A stretch of DNA of 64,000 bases from Ahniella affigens (GTDB lineage: Bacteria; Pseudomonadota; Gammaproteobacteria; Xanthomonadales; Ahniellaceae), in assembly GCF_003015185.1 (NCBI RefSeq), contig NZ_CP027860.1, positions 930,001 through 994,000 on the forward strand, given 5' to 3'. Positions 47,301 through 56,766 of this stretch are shown here, in pieces. The notes beneath the pieces were generated by a model. It did not search any database. It saw only the letters and a list, made by a program, of their open reading frames with translations, and was not told the DNA's origin. How positions within the stretch are numbered: position 1 is the stretch's first letter; every line of letters begins with the position of its first letter. The position numbers and the translations under genes are program-made.

Positions 47301-47862
47301 GGAGATCGTACCGACTCGCCAAATGCAACAGGCGCTGATTGCTCGATTCTTCGGTGGCGCCACGATTGAGCCGCGCCACTTGCACATACAGACGATCGTC
47401 GAATGCGCGCTGCCATTCGGACAGCAACTGGCTGGCGCGGTCGAGATCGGCCGCCCGGGCGACGTCGGAGCGTTCACCGAGCAGCACGAAGACGTCTTCG
47501 GCTTCGGCCAGCAGGCGGTCGCGCGGCACGAGCACGCGGTCATTCTTGCCGCGGCTCCGATAGGCGTCCGAGAGCACGCGTGACAGGCGCAGATAGCCGG
47601 CGCGATTTTGGGCCAGCACCGAAACGCGGCTTTGCTCCGTGCCATCGGCCACCCAGAAATCGCAACCAACCAGCGGCTTGATGCCCGCGCTCTCGCAGGC
47701 GCCGTAAAACTTCACCAATGCGAAAAAATTGGAATCGTCCGTCAAGGCCACCGCCGGCATATTGGCAGTCGCGCACGCGCGTGCCAGATCGTCAACCCGA
47801 ATCGTCGAGTCGATCAGCGAGTACTCGCTGTGCACGTTCAGGTGAACAAAGGGACGGGTCAT
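44359..47862 (-). CDS. dnaE: DNA polymerase III alpha subunit DnaE
   Basis: 1167-residue replicative polymerase. N-terminal PHP domain ([20 protein letters not shown]), polymerase core with [46 protein letters not shown] (two catalytic aspartates in PDFDIDF), [30 protein letters not shown], and [17 protein letters not shown], then a tandem HhH region ([12 protein letters not shown]) and a C-terminal OB domain ([23 protein letters not shown]). Usual proteobacterial length. Confidence 0.98.
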   Translation of the reverse strand: [1167 protein letters not shown]

Positions 47863-48114
47863 CTGGGCCTTCGAGAGTGAGGCAGGAGTTTATCAGGCGG
47901 CGGGGGTGGGGCTGCGAGCCGGCTTGCAGACTGGCGGGTGGTTTCGGCGCGGATGTCGGTCCTGATGCGGACGGCACCGACAGGCAAGGGCCGGCCAATC
48001 GAGCGTTTGAACGTCATGACAAATCGTGGGCAGCCGGTCGGCTGGGGGTTATGTTCCGAAAACGCCCGGAATACACTAGCGGCTTGCCTGCCGATACCCG
48101 GCGGTTCCGCTGCC

Positions 48115-51100
48115 ATGAATCCAAGCCCAATCATTCGTTCTGAATTGCATGCCGACACCCGTGACGCGCTGGCCCGGCACATCACGGCCCATTTCTGCCG
48201 TGATGAATCGGAGCTGATCACCGAGCTCCTGGCCCGTGCCGACGTCGACACCGACACCCGCAAACGCATCGAAGACCGGGCGGTCGCCCTGGTGGAGCGG
48301 GTGCGGGCGAAGGCCGATCAAAAGAGCGCGGTCGAGAGCTTCATGCGCCAGTACGACTTGTCCTCGGAAGAGGGGGTGCTGCTGATGTGCGTCGCCGAGG
48401 CGCTGCTGCGCATTCCAGACGCCGACACCGCCGACAAGTTGATCCGCGACAAGCTGGGCGAGGCCAATTGGGACGCCCATCTCGGCAAGAGCGACTCGTT
48501 GTTCGTGAACGCCTCGACCTGGGGCCTGATGCTGACCGGCAAGATCATCGAACTGGCCGACGAGACGCGGACCAACTTCATGGCCTCGATCAAGCGCCTG
48601 GTCGCGCGGACAGGCGAGCCGGTCGTGCGCCTCGCGGTGCGGCAGGCCATGCGGATCATGGGGCACCAGTTCGTCATGGGTCGCACCATTGACGAAGCGC
48701 TCGATCGCTCCGAAGCCAAGGATAGCCGCGCCTATCGGCATTCATTCGACATGCTCGGCGAATCGGCGCTGACGACGGCCGATGCCGAGCGCTATTTCAA
48801 GGCGTATCAGCTGGCCATCAAGGCCATCGGCGCTCGTGGTCCGCATGCAAACGTCATCGATGCGCCATCGATCTCGGTCAAGCTGTCGGCGTTGCACCCG
48901 CGCTACGAAATCAGCAAGCGCGAGCGCGTGCTGAACGAGCTGACTCCCAAGGTGCTGGCTCTCGCGCAACTGGCCAAGGCGCAGGGAATTGCGCTGACGA
49001 TTGACGCCGAAGAGTCCGAACGCCTGGAGTTTTCGCTCGAGATCATGCGGCAGGTGTTTCATGACCCGAGCCTGGAAGGTTGGAATGGCTTTGGTCTGGC
49101 CGTGCAGGCCTACCAGCGCCGCGCGCTGCCGGTCATCGACTGGCTGGCCGAAGAAGCGCGGATTGGCAAGCGTCGCTGGTGCGTGCGCCTGGTCAAGGGC
49201 GCGTACTGGGATTCCGAGGTCAAACGTGCGCAGGTCGACGGCTTTACAGGTTACCCGGTCTTCACCCGAAAACCCAATACAGACGTGTCCTATCTCGCGT
49301 GTGCGAAGCGCCTGTTCGAGCACGGCGACCTGTTTTATCCGCAGTTTGCCACGCATAACGCCCAGACAATTGCGGCGATCTTTGAGCATGCGCACGGTCG
49401 TCCGTTCGAGTTCCAGCGTTTGCATGGCATGGGCGCCGATCTTTATGCCGAAGTGATTGGCGCGAACAACCTGAACGTACCGTGCCGTGTGTATGCGCCG
49501 GTTGGTTCGCACGAGGACTTGCTGCCGTATCTCGTGCGCCGTCTGCTGGAGAACGGCGCGAATACGAGCTTCGTCAATCGCATCGTCGACGAGAAGCTCG
49601 ACCCGCGTACGCTCGTCGCCGATCCGGTGCTGACTGTGCGCCACATGAATTCGATTCCGCATCCGAAAATCCCCTTGCCGATCGCGCTCTATGGCGCTGA
49701 CAGGAAAAATTCCATGGGCATCAACCTCGCCAACGAAAACGATCTCCGCCAACTTGCTGAGCAAATCAACCAGCCGCTCCGCTATACGCGGGCGACCCCG
49801 CTGGTCCCAGGCTACAGCCCGAGCGGCACGGCGCAGCCGATTACGTCGCCGCAGGATCGTCGCCAGAAAGTGGGCGAATGGGTCGCCGCCGATGCGCTTG
49901 GTGTGGCCAAGGCCATCGACAACGCGCAAGGCGCGCAGTCCGACTGGGATCAACGCCCGGTGGCCGCGCGTGCCGCGCTGCTTGAACACGCGGCAGATTT
50001 GCTTGAAGGCCGCATCGCCGAATACATGGCACTTTGCACGCGCGAGGCAGGCAAGAGCTTGCTCGACGGCATTGCCGAAGTGCGCGAGGCGGTGGACTTC
50101 CTCCGCTACTACGCGAATCACGCACGCAAACTGATGGGCCAGCCGGAACAGTTGCCTGGCCCGACGGGCGAGTCGAACCAGTTGCACCTGCATGGTCGCG
50201 GTATTTTTGTCGCGATCAGCCCTTGGAACTTCCCGCTGGCGATCTTTATGGGCCAAGTGGCTGCGGCGCTCGTCACCGGAAACTGCGTGATTGCGAAGCC
50301 AGCCGAGCAGACCAACTTGATTGCCTATACCGCTGTGCGCCTGTTGCATGAAGCAGGCATTCCGGAAGCAGTGCTGCAGTTGCTGCCTGGCGACGGTGCG
50401 ACGGTTGGTGCGGCACTGACCAAGGACGCGCGCATCGCTGGTGTGGCGTTCACCGGCTCCACTGAAACCGCGCGCGCGATCAATCGCGCGCTCGCTGCCC
50501 GCGATGCGGCGATCGCTGTCCTGATTGCGGAGACCGGTGGCCAGAACGCCCTGATCGCCGACTCGTCGGCCCTGCCAGAGCAACTGGTCAAGGATGCGAT
50601 CAGTGCGGCATTTGGCTCGGCTGGTCAACGTTGTTCGGCTGCACGCATCCTGCTGGTGCAGGACGACATTGCTGACAAGGTCGTCCACATGCTGGCCGGC
50701 GCGATGGATGAAATCACGGTGGGTGATCCAGCGCTGATGTCGACCGATGTCGGCCCGGTGATCGATCAAGACGCGCTCAACATGTTGAATGCCCACGCCG
50801 AGCGCATGAACAAAGAGGCCAAGCTGATCAAGGCAGTTACATTGTCGGACAGCACGGCGCACGGCTCGTTCTTCGCGCCGCGAGCCTACGAAATTCAGAG
50901 CCTCAGCCAGCTGAAGCGGGAAGTGTTTGGTCCGGTGCTGCACGTGCTCCGATACGCAGCCAAGGATCTCGATGCCGTGATCGATCAGATCAATGGCACT
51001 GGCTATGGCCTGACGCTCGGCGTGCATAGTCGCATCGATGCGACGGTGCAGAAAATCGCTGCTCGCGCCAAGGTCGGCAACTGCTACGTCAATCGCAACC

Positions 51101-51270
51101 AGATTGGTGCGGTGGTGGGCGTGCAGCCGTTCGGTGGCGAAGGGTTGTCGGGCACGGGTCCGAAGGCCGGTGGGCCGCATTACCTCGCGCGGTTTGTGAC
51201 CGAGCGGACCTTGACGATCAACACCACGGCAGCTGGTGGCAATGCGTCGCTTTTGACGATTGGCGAGTGA
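48115..51270 (+). CDS. putA: Bifunctional proline dehydrogenase / L-glutamate gamma-semialdehyde dehydrogenase PutA
   Basis: 1051 residues from the chosen ATG. The FAD-dependent PRODH half has RLVKGAYWDSEVKRAQ, FATHNAQT and RVYAPVGSHEDLLPYLVRRLLENGANTSFVN; the NAD-dependent aldehyde dehydrogenase half has AETGGQNALIADSS (catalytic Glu) and AFGSAGQRCSAARIL (catalytic Cys). There is no N-terminal ribbon-helix-helix, so this is a short PutA that cannot repress its own gene. Oxidises proline to glutamate. The next gene is coupled through a GTGA overlap. Confidence 0.97.
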   Translation: MNPSPIIRSELHADTRDALARHITAHFCRDESELITELLARADVDTDTRKRIEDRAVALVERVRAKADQKSAVESFMRQYDLSSEEGVLLMCVAEALLRIPDADTADKLIRDKLGEANWDAHLGKSDSLFVNASTWGLMLTGKIIELADETRTNFMASIKRLVARTGEPVVRLAVRQAMRIMGHQFVMGRTIDEALDRSEAKDSRAYRHSFDMLGESALTTADAERYFKAYQLAIKAIGARGPHANVIDAPSISVKLSALHPRYEISKRERVLNELTPKVLALAQLAKAQGIALTIDAEESERLEFSLEIMRQVFHDPSLEGWNGFGLAVQAYQRRALPVIDWLAEEARIGKRRWCVRLVKGAYWDSEVKRAQVDGFTGYPVFTRKPNTDVSYLACAKRLFEHGDLFYPQFATHNAQTIAAIFEHAHGRPFEFQRLHGMGADLYAEVIGANNLNVPCRVYAPVGSHEDLLPYLVRRLLENGANTSFVNRIVDEKLDPRTLVADPVLTVRHMNSIPHPKIPLPIALYGADRKNSMGINLANENDLRQLAEQINQPLRYTRATPLVPGYSPSGTAQPITSPQDRRQKVGEWVAADALGVAKAIDNAQGAQSDWDQRPVAARAALLEHAADLLEGRIAEYMALCTREAGKSLLDGIAEVREAVDFLRYYANHARKLMGQPEQLPGPTGESNQLHLHGRGIFVAISPWNFPLAIFMGQVAAALVTGNCVIAKPAEQTNLIAYTAVRLLHEAGIPEAVLQLLPGDGATVGAALTKDARIAGVAFTGSTETARAINRALAARDAAIAVLIAETGGQNALIADSSALPEQLVKDAISAAFGSAGQRCSAARILLVQDDIADKVVHMLAGAMDEITVGDPALMSTDVGPVIDQDALNMLNAHAERMNKEAKLIKAVTLSDSTAHGSFFAPRAYEIQSLSQLKREVFGPVLHVLRYAAKDLDAVIDQINGTGYGLTLGVHSRIDATVQKIAARAKVGNCYVNRNQIGAVVGVQPFGGEGLSGTGPKAGGPHYLARFVTERTLTINTTAAGGNASLLTIGE

Positions 51271-51950
51271 TTCGCTTAACTCGCCATAGCGCCAGTAGGG
51301 TGCTGGCGCTGCTGCTATTGCCCGTGCTTGGCGCCTGCAATGGATCGGCTGAGGCGCCTCTGGCGCTTGCTACTGATCAAGGTGATCCGACTGACGTGCT
51401 CGCGCAGCGAAACGACGACGCGCCGCCGAAACCAGCATTCGCCGGAATGCTGGATGGCGAGCCGTATCTGGCCGAGGCCGAACAAGCCTGCATTGTTGAG
51501 CGGGATCCGATCAGCGGTGCGCGTCGATTTGTGCTGAGTTTCGAGCGTGCGCCGGACGACGCCTTGATCTTGCATATCCCCGAAGCCGGTGCCGATGGCG
51601 ACCCCCAGATCGCGACTGCGTATCTGTTGCAAGGCGAGCGCTATCTGGAAGCCCGGGCGCCGGAGCTCGATGATTGGACCTTGGCCGACCAGGGAGATGG
51701 CTGGTTGCTGGCTGGTGAGTTTGAGCTGGATCTCTTTGCGCCAGTGAGCACGGTCGCGAGTTCCGAGCTGGTTGCGGCGACAGGCATTGAGGAATCCGAA
51801 TCCCAAACGTCGGGCGCACCAACCGCCGCCCAGTCTGCTGTCTCATCGCACAGCTTTCGCGATGGCAGCTTCCAGAATTTGTATTGCCTGGATCTTGATC
51901 GGCTGAAATCCCTGGGTGGCGGCCCGAAGCCTGCGAATCCGGTGAACTGA
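51267..51950 (+). CDS. Predicted lipoprotein coupled to putA
   Basis: 227 residues from a GTG that overlaps the putA stop. Signal peptide with lipobox (LLPVLGAC, Cys ~24), a mature part of mostly acidic, strand-rich sequence (YLAEAEQACIVERDPISGARRFVLSFERAPDDALILHIPEAG) and no motif I recognise. Two cysteines in the mature part (EQACIV, LYCLDL) could form a disulfide. Translational coupling suggests a link to proline use or its transport, but that is inference. Confidence 0.75.
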   Translation: MIRLTRHSASRVLALLLLPVLGACNGSAEAPLALATDQGDPTDVLAQRNDDAPPKPAFAGMLDGEPYLAEAEQACIVERDPISGARRFVLSFERAPDDALILHIPEAGADGDPQIATAYLLQGERYLEARAPELDDWTLADQGDGWLLAGEFELDLFAPVSTVASSELVAATGIEESESQTSGAPTAAQSAVSSHSFRDGSFQNLYCLDLDRLKSLGGGPKPANPVN

Positions 51951-51969
51951 TTCTGGTTCACTTACAGGC

Positions 51970-52597
51970 ATGAGGCCTGGCCGCGAGGTCTGTTTGAGAG
52001 CAGGGTTCTTGTGGGAGCGGGTTCAGCCGCGAACGAAACTTGCCGCAAGCTTGCTTCGGGCCTAAAGGCCCTCCCACAAACAGCGTGAGGCCTGGCCGCG
52101 AGGTCTGTTTGAGAGCAGGGTTCTTGTGGGAGCGGCTTCAGCCGCGAATGGATCTTGCCGCAAGATTGTTTCGGGCCTAAAGGCCCTGCCACAAACAGCA
52201 TGCGGACTGGCCGCGAGGTCTGTTTGAGAGCAGGGTTCTTGTGGGAGCGGCTTCAGCCGCGAACGGATCTTGCCGCAAGATTGTTTCGGGCCTAAAGGCC
52301 CTCCCACAAACAGCACGCGGACTGGCCGCGAGGTCTGTTTGAGAGCAGGGTTCTTGTGGGAGCGGCTTCAGCCGCGAACGGATCTTGCCGCAAGATTGTT
52401 TCGGGCCTAAAGGCCCTGCCACAAACAGCATGCGGACTGGCCGCGAGGTCTGTTTGAGAGCAGGGTTCTTGTGGGAGCGGCTTCAGCCGCGAACGGATCT
52501 TGCCGCAAGATTGTTTCGGGCCTAAAGGCCCTCCCACAAAAGCCGCTAATGTATCTTGCCGCACGCTTGCTTCGGGCCTAAAGGCGCTTCCACAAAG
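51970..52597. repeat. Five-copy 115-bp tandem REP/BIME array, GTGGGAGC subfamily
   Basis: GTGGGAGCGG begins at 52011, 52126, 52241, 52356 and 52471, an exact 115-bp period. Each unit holds GGCCGCGAGGTCTGTTTGAG, a REP hairpin (GCGGCTTCAGCCGC), a spacer hairpin (ATCTTGC-C-GCAAGAT in most copies) and the inverted REP (GGGCCTAAAGGCCC...CCACAAA). Copies 2 and 4 share CCCTGCCAC and ACAGCATGCGG; copies 3 and 5 share CCCTCCCAC, pointing to duplication of a 230-bp dimer. A degenerate partial sixth unit ends at 52597. Lies downstream of the RAYT gene. Minus-strand frames across it are artefacts. Confidence 0.95.
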
Positions 52598-52690
52598 ACT
52601 AAAGCAGTCTGCACGGAGAATCGTGGTGGCTGACTTTTTGGGGCTTTAGTCTCGATCTTTCTGGCTGTTTCGAGACAGCTGTCGATCCAA

Positions 52691-53164
52691 CTATTGCTCC
52701 ATCCATGTCCCGCCAATCCATGGCCAATCGGCAATGTGTTCAACCAGTCCGGCACGGAGTGGGTTTTCGGCCATGTAGGTCAAAATCGGATCCATGTGTT
52801 CATGTCGGCGAATGGCGTGATCATGGAATCCGTTCTGCCACAGACTGCCGCGCTTACCAGTGGCAGCATGAAACTGTTGCGCTGTGCGTCCCTTCAACGA
52901 ACCAACCAGTCTCGCCAGAGTCTGCCCGGGCCGAATGACCATAACGCAATGCACGTGATCCGGCATCAGCACCCATGCATACAGGGATTCCGGTTCTGCA
53001 ATCGCCATGTTCCGGAACAAATCATGCATGAGCGACGCACAATTGGGGTTGGCAAATACTGCAGCGCGATTGTCCGTGCAGAACGTGATCACATAGGCGC
53101 AATCGGGTGCATTAATGCGGCCCCGGCGGAGCCGACTCGACTGGGAAGTACTGATCCTAGACAT
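52691..53164 (-). CDS. REP-associated tyrosine transposase (RAYT, Y1_Tnp family)
   Basis: 157 residues from the ATG at 53164 that best matches the family start. It shows CAYVITFCTDNRAAVF, the HUH metal motif in YAWVLMPDHVHCVM, the K-GRTAQQFHAATGKRGSLWQNGFHDHAIR segment and YMAENPLRAGLVEHIADWPW, where the Tyr is the expected nucleophile. RAYTs cut and copy REP sequences; the 115-bp REP array sits ~95 bp past its stop codon, so it is probably the cognate enzyme. Longer in-frame starts exist (53200, 53335); no ribosome site decides. Confidence 0.93.
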   Translation of the reverse strand: MSRISTSQSSRLRRGRINAPDCAYVITFCTDNRAAVFANPNCASLMHDLFRNMAIAEPESLYAWVLMPDHVHCVMVIRPGQTLARLVGSLKGRTAQQFHAATGKRGSLWQNGFHDHAIRRHEHMDPILTYMAENPLRAGLVEHIADWPWIGGTWMEQ

Positions 53165-53553
53165 CGGAACAGTGTGTCGACGACTGTTGAGTGGCGCCAT
53201 CAGATTAATATGAAATGCCACTGGGCTTTTTCTGATTTCAACTAGGGAATTCTCTGATGCAACCGCGCGCTGGCACTCGCTATTGCGATCAAGAGCGCTC
53301 AGACGCTCGGGAGAGATGCTGCAATCGCCCATCAAGGCGCTTCGCTAGTCAATCCGATCGAACCGTCAGGTCACTTCAGGCTCAACAACTCCGCTAGCCA
53401 AAAAGATCAATTAGATCAACGGCATGTGAAAACTTCTTGCGCGGACCGCGGTGGCGATCCCCCCACAATAGCCCCGAAAAGCCCGAATTCGGTTCAGAGC
53501 CTGGTCGCCCGGGCAGGCTATAATGTCGCGCTTCCCAATCGGAGTCGACGCCC
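53165..53553. other. Intergenic region between RAYT and guaB
   Basis: About 390 bp. It holds the guaB promoter at its right end and possibly extra codons of the RAYT gene at its left end; otherwise no gene or clear structure. Confidence 0.5.
53519..53524 (+). promoter_or_regulatory. -10 element of the guaBA promoter
   Basis: An exact TATAAT 30 bp before the guaB ATG. The best -35 (TTCAGA at 53493) has a long 20-bp spacer, so the -35 is weak or activator-dependent. CGGAG at 53540 is the ribosome site. Confidence 0.6.
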
Positions 53554-55008
53554 ATGCGTATTCTCACGGAAGCACTGACCTACGACGACGTTTCCCTGGT
53601 GCCTGCCCATTCCACGGTGCTGCCCCGAGACGTAGCCCTGCAGACACGGCTGACGCAAGGATTGCGACTCAATATTCCGATCGTGGCGGCTGCCATGGAT
53701 ACGGTCACCGAAGCACCGCTCGCCATTGCCATGGCCCAACTCGGCGGCATCGGCATCCTGCACAAGAACATGAGCATTGCGCAGCAGGCCTCGGAAGTCC
53801 GATTGGTCAAAACGTTTGAGGCCGGCGTGATTCGCGAGCCCATCACCGTCGCGCCAAGCACCACGATCCGCGAAGTCGCGGCATTGACCCGAGCGCGCCG
53901 CATCTCCGGTGTGCCAGTTGTTGACGGCGACCGTCTGGTGGGTATCGTCACCAGTCGCGATCTCCGTTTTGAATCGCATCTGGACGATCCCGTGTCGCGC
54001 ATCATGACGAGTCAGGATCGCCTGGTGACGGTGCATGAAGGCGCCACGGACGACGAGATTCTGCAGCGTATGCACAAGCACCGCATCGAGAAGGTGCTGG
54101 TCGTCAATGAATCGTTCCAACTCCGCGGTCTCGTCACCGTCAAGGACATTCAAAAAGCGCGCGACAATCCAGATGCCGCGAAAGATGCGGCCGAGCGCCT
54201 GATCGCTGGCGCTGCGGTCGGTGTGGGTGGCGATACCGAACAGCGCATTGAAGCCTTGGTCGAAGCCGGGGTCGATGTCATCGTGATTGACACCGCGCAC
54301 GGCCATTCGCAAGGCGTGCTCGATCGTGTCACCTGGACGAAGAAGCGCTTCCCGACTCTGCAGATCATCGCCGGCAATATTGTCACTGGCGAAGCCGCGC
54401 TCGCGCTGCGCGATGCCGGTGCCGATGCCGTCAAGGTGGGTGTGGGTCCAGGCTCGATCTGCACCACGCGTATTGTCGCGGGCGTGGGCGTGCCGCAGCT
54501 GACCGCGATTGACCTGGTTGCCAACGCGCTGCAAAACACGATTCCGCTGATCGCCGATGGTGGTATCCGCTATTCGGGTGACGTGGCCAAAGCAATCGCT
54601 GCAGGGGCGAGCAGCGTGATGATTGGTGGCTTGTTTGCCGGCACGGAAGAAGCGCCGGGCGAGGTGGAGCTCTATCAGGGGCGCTCGTACAAGAGCTATC
54701 GTGGCATGGGCTCGCTCGGCGCCATGCAGCAGGGCAGCAAGGACCGTTATTTCCAAGATGCGTCGGATGCCGACAAACTCGTCCCGGAAGGCATCGAGGG
54801 TCGCGTGCCGTATCGTGGCCCGCTCCGTAACATCGTCCATCAACTGATTGGCGGGCTGCGTGCGTCGATGGGTTATGTCGGTGCGGCGACGATCGATGAG
54901 ATGCGCACCAAGCCCCAATTCGTGCGCGTGACCAATGCCGGTACGCGTGAGGCGCACGTGCACGATGTGCAGATCACGAAAGAGCCGCCGAATTACCGGA
55001 TGAGCTGA
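53554..55008 (+). CDS. guaB: Inosine-5'-monophosphate dehydrogenase
   Basis: Converts IMP to XMP, first committed step to GMP. 484 residues: [13 protein letters not shown] start, two CBS domains (~90-205, [29 protein letters not shown]), catalytic loop [36 protein letters not shown], and the RGMGSLGAM flap. Followed by guaA after 51 bp, forming the guaBA operon. Confidence 0.98.
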   Translation: MRILTEALTYDDVSLVPAHSTVLPRDVALQTRLTQGLRLNIPIVAAAMDTVTEAPLAIAMAQLGGIGILHKNMSIAQQASEVRLVKTFEAGVIREPITVAPSTTIREVAALTRARRISGVPVVDGDRLVGIVTSRDLRFESHLDDPVSRIMTSQDRLVTVHEGATDDEILQRMHKHRIEKVLVVNESFQLRGLVTVKDIQKARDNPDAAKDAAERLIAGAAVGVGGDTEQRIEALVEAGVDVIVIDTAHGHSQGVLDRVTWTKKRFPTLQIIAGNIVTGEAALALRDAGADAVKVGVGPGSICTTRIVAGVGVPQLTAIDLVANALQNTIPLIADGGIRYSGDVAKAIAAGASSVMIGGLFAGTEEAPGEVELYQGRSYKSYRGMGSLGAMQQGSKDRYFQDASDADKLVPEGIEGRVPYRGPLRNIVHQLIGGLRASMGYVGAATIDEMRTKPQFVRVTNAGTREAHVHDVQITKEPPNYRMS

Positions 55009-55059
55009 TCCGTCGTTGTCCCCCTCATTGCTGCCCAATCAAGCGCCGGAGCCGAGTTC

Positions 55060-56694
55060 ATGACCCAAGATATCCATCAAGACAAGATCCTGATCCTTGA
55101 TTTCGGCGCGCAGTACACGCAGCTGATCGCCCGCCGGATTCGCGAGATCGGTGTCTATTGTGAGATCTGGGCTTGGGATCACGATCCGGCCGATATTCCG
55201 AAGTTTGCGCCGAAGGCAATCATCCTCTCGGGCGGACCAGAGTCCACGGTTGAAGCGGGCTCGCCGCGTGCGCCACAGATTGTGTTCGATTCTGGCTTGC
55301 CCGTGCTCGGCATTTGCTACGGCATGCAAACGATGGCGATGCAACTCGGTGGCAAGGTGGAGAGTGGCCACTCCCGCGAGTTTGGTTTTGCTGCGTTGAC
55401 CCCAACGATGAGTTGCCGCCTGTTAGATCGCCTTAGCGATACGCCAGCTGTGCCAATGGGCGAGGGCGAGTCTTGGATGGGGCAACAACAACCGAGTGCG
55501 GCGCACGCAGCGGCCGATGGCAGCTTTGGCGTCTGGATGAGTCATGGTGATCGCGTCACGGCGCTGCCTGCGGGCTTTGCGGCGGTGGCGTCCACACACG
55601 ATCTGCCACTGGCAGCCATGGCCGATGAAACGCGGCGCTATTACGGCGTACAGTTCCATCCCGAGGTCACGCACACGCAACACGGCACCGAGTTGCTGCG
55701 CCGTTTTGTCGTGGATATCGCCGGCTGCCAAACGCTGTGGACGGCCGAGAACATCATCGAGGACAGCATTGTGCGGATCCGCGAGCAAACCGGCAGCGAG
55801 CACGTACTGCTCGGTCTCTCTGGTGGCGTCGATTCGTCGGTGGTGGCTGCGTTGCTGAAACGGGCAATTGGGGATCGACTGACCTGTGTGTTTGTTGACA
55901 CCGGGCTGCTGCGCCACGGTGAAGGCGATCAAGTGATGCAGATGATGGCGGCCAACATGGGCGTCAAAGTCGTCCGCGTCAATGCAGGTCCGCAGTACTT
56001 CAGCGAGCTCAAAGGCGTCGACGACCCAGAAGCCAAGCGCAAGATCATCGGCCGCTTGTTTGTCGAGATTTTCGAGGCGGAATCGAAGAAGCTCTCCGAT
56101 GTGAAGTGGCTCGCACAGGGCACCATCTACCCGGACGTAATCGAGTCGGCCGGTTCCAAAACGGGCAAGGCACACGTAATCAAGTCGCATCACAATGTTG
56201 GTGGCTTGCCCGAGCGCATGCACCTCAAGTTGCTGGAACCGCTGCGGGAACTGTTTAAAGACGAAGTGCGTCGTCTCGGTGTCGCCCTCGGGCTGCCGCG
56301 CGAGATGGTCTATCGCCATCCGTTCCCGGGGCCGGGGCTCGGTGTCCGCATTCTCGGTGAGGTGAAGCCGGAAGCGGCCGAAGTGCTGCAACGCGCGGAC
56401 CACATTTTCATTGATGAGCTCCGGAAGTGGGCGCTGTACGACAAAGTCAGCCAGGCGTTTGCAGTGTATCTCCCGGTGAAGTCCGTCGGTGTGGTCGGCG
56501 ATGCCCGCGCGTACGAACCGGTGATCGCGCTCCGTGCCGTTGAAACGATCGATTTTATGACCGCCCATTGGGCCCGGCTGCCTTACGACTTCCTCGACCA
56601 TGTTGCCCGCCGCATCGTGAATGAAGTCCGCGGCGTCTCGCGTGTGGTCTATGACATCTCCGGCAAGCCGCCGGCGACGATTGAGTGGGAGTGA
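55060..56694 (+). CDS. guaA: GMP synthase (glutamine-hydrolysing)
   Basis: Amidates XMP to GMP. 544 residues: class I glutamine amidotransferase with GICYGMQ (catalytic Cys) and [14 protein letters not shown] pyrophosphatase with [17 protein letters not shown]-terminal dimerisation domain ending PPATIEWE. About 20 residues longer than the common 525, because of a low-complexity insert in the amidotransferase domain ([20 protein letters not shown]). Convergent with the HxlR gene. Confidence 0.97.
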   Translation: MTQDIHQDKILILDFGAQYTQLIARRIREIGVYCEIWAWDHDPADIPKFAPKAIILSGGPESTVEAGSPRAPQIVFDSGLPVLGICYGMQTMAMQLGGKVESGHSREFGFAALTPTMSCRLLDRLSDTPAVPMGEGESWMGQQQPSAAHAAADGSFGVWMSHGDRVTALPAGFAAVASTHDLPLAAMADETRRYYGVQFHPEVTHTQHGTELLRRFVVDIAGCQTLWTAENIIEDSIVRIREQTGSEHVLLGLSGGVDSSVVAALLKRAIGDRLTCVFVDTGLLRHGEGDQVMQMMAANMGVKVVRVNAGPQYFSELKGVDDPEAKRKIIGRLFVEIFEAESKKLSDVKWLAQGTIYPDVIESAGSKTGKAHVIKSHHNVGGLPERMHLKLLEPLRELFKDEVRRLGVALGLPREMVYRHPFPGPGLGVRILGEVKPEAAEVLQRADHIFIDELRKWALYDKVSQAFAVYLPVKSVGVVGDARAYEPVIALRAVETIDFMTAHWARLPYDFLDHVARRIVNEVRGVSRVVYDISGKPPATIEWE

Positions 56695-56702
56695 TTCCAG
56701 GC

Positions 56703-56724
56703 GACTCTGAGCCAGTTCAGAGTC
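56703..56724 (+). terminator. Hairpin after guaA, possible terminator
   Basis: GACTCTGA-GCCAGT-TCAGAGTC forms an 8-bp stem 8 bp past the guaA stop. It resembles hairpin A of the 41.7-kb cassette (CTCTGA..GTTCAGAG). A weaker ATCCG...CGGAT pair follows. No long T run. Confidence 0.5.
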
Positions 56725-56766
56725 TTCCAAGCCATCCGAGTCGGGAGCGTTCCGGATGAAGTCTAC

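Noticed and set aside
48742-51180. 812-codon open frame antisense to putA
   Set aside because: Composition is Arg/His/Gln-rich as in mirror frames; the sense frame is an intact PutA.
51962-52564. Series of 79-90 codon minus-strand frames, near-identical to each other
   Set aside because: They are translations of the 115-bp REP units, not genes.
53518-55038. 506-codon open frame antisense to guaB
   Set aside because: Shadow frame; guaB in the sense strand is complete and conserved.
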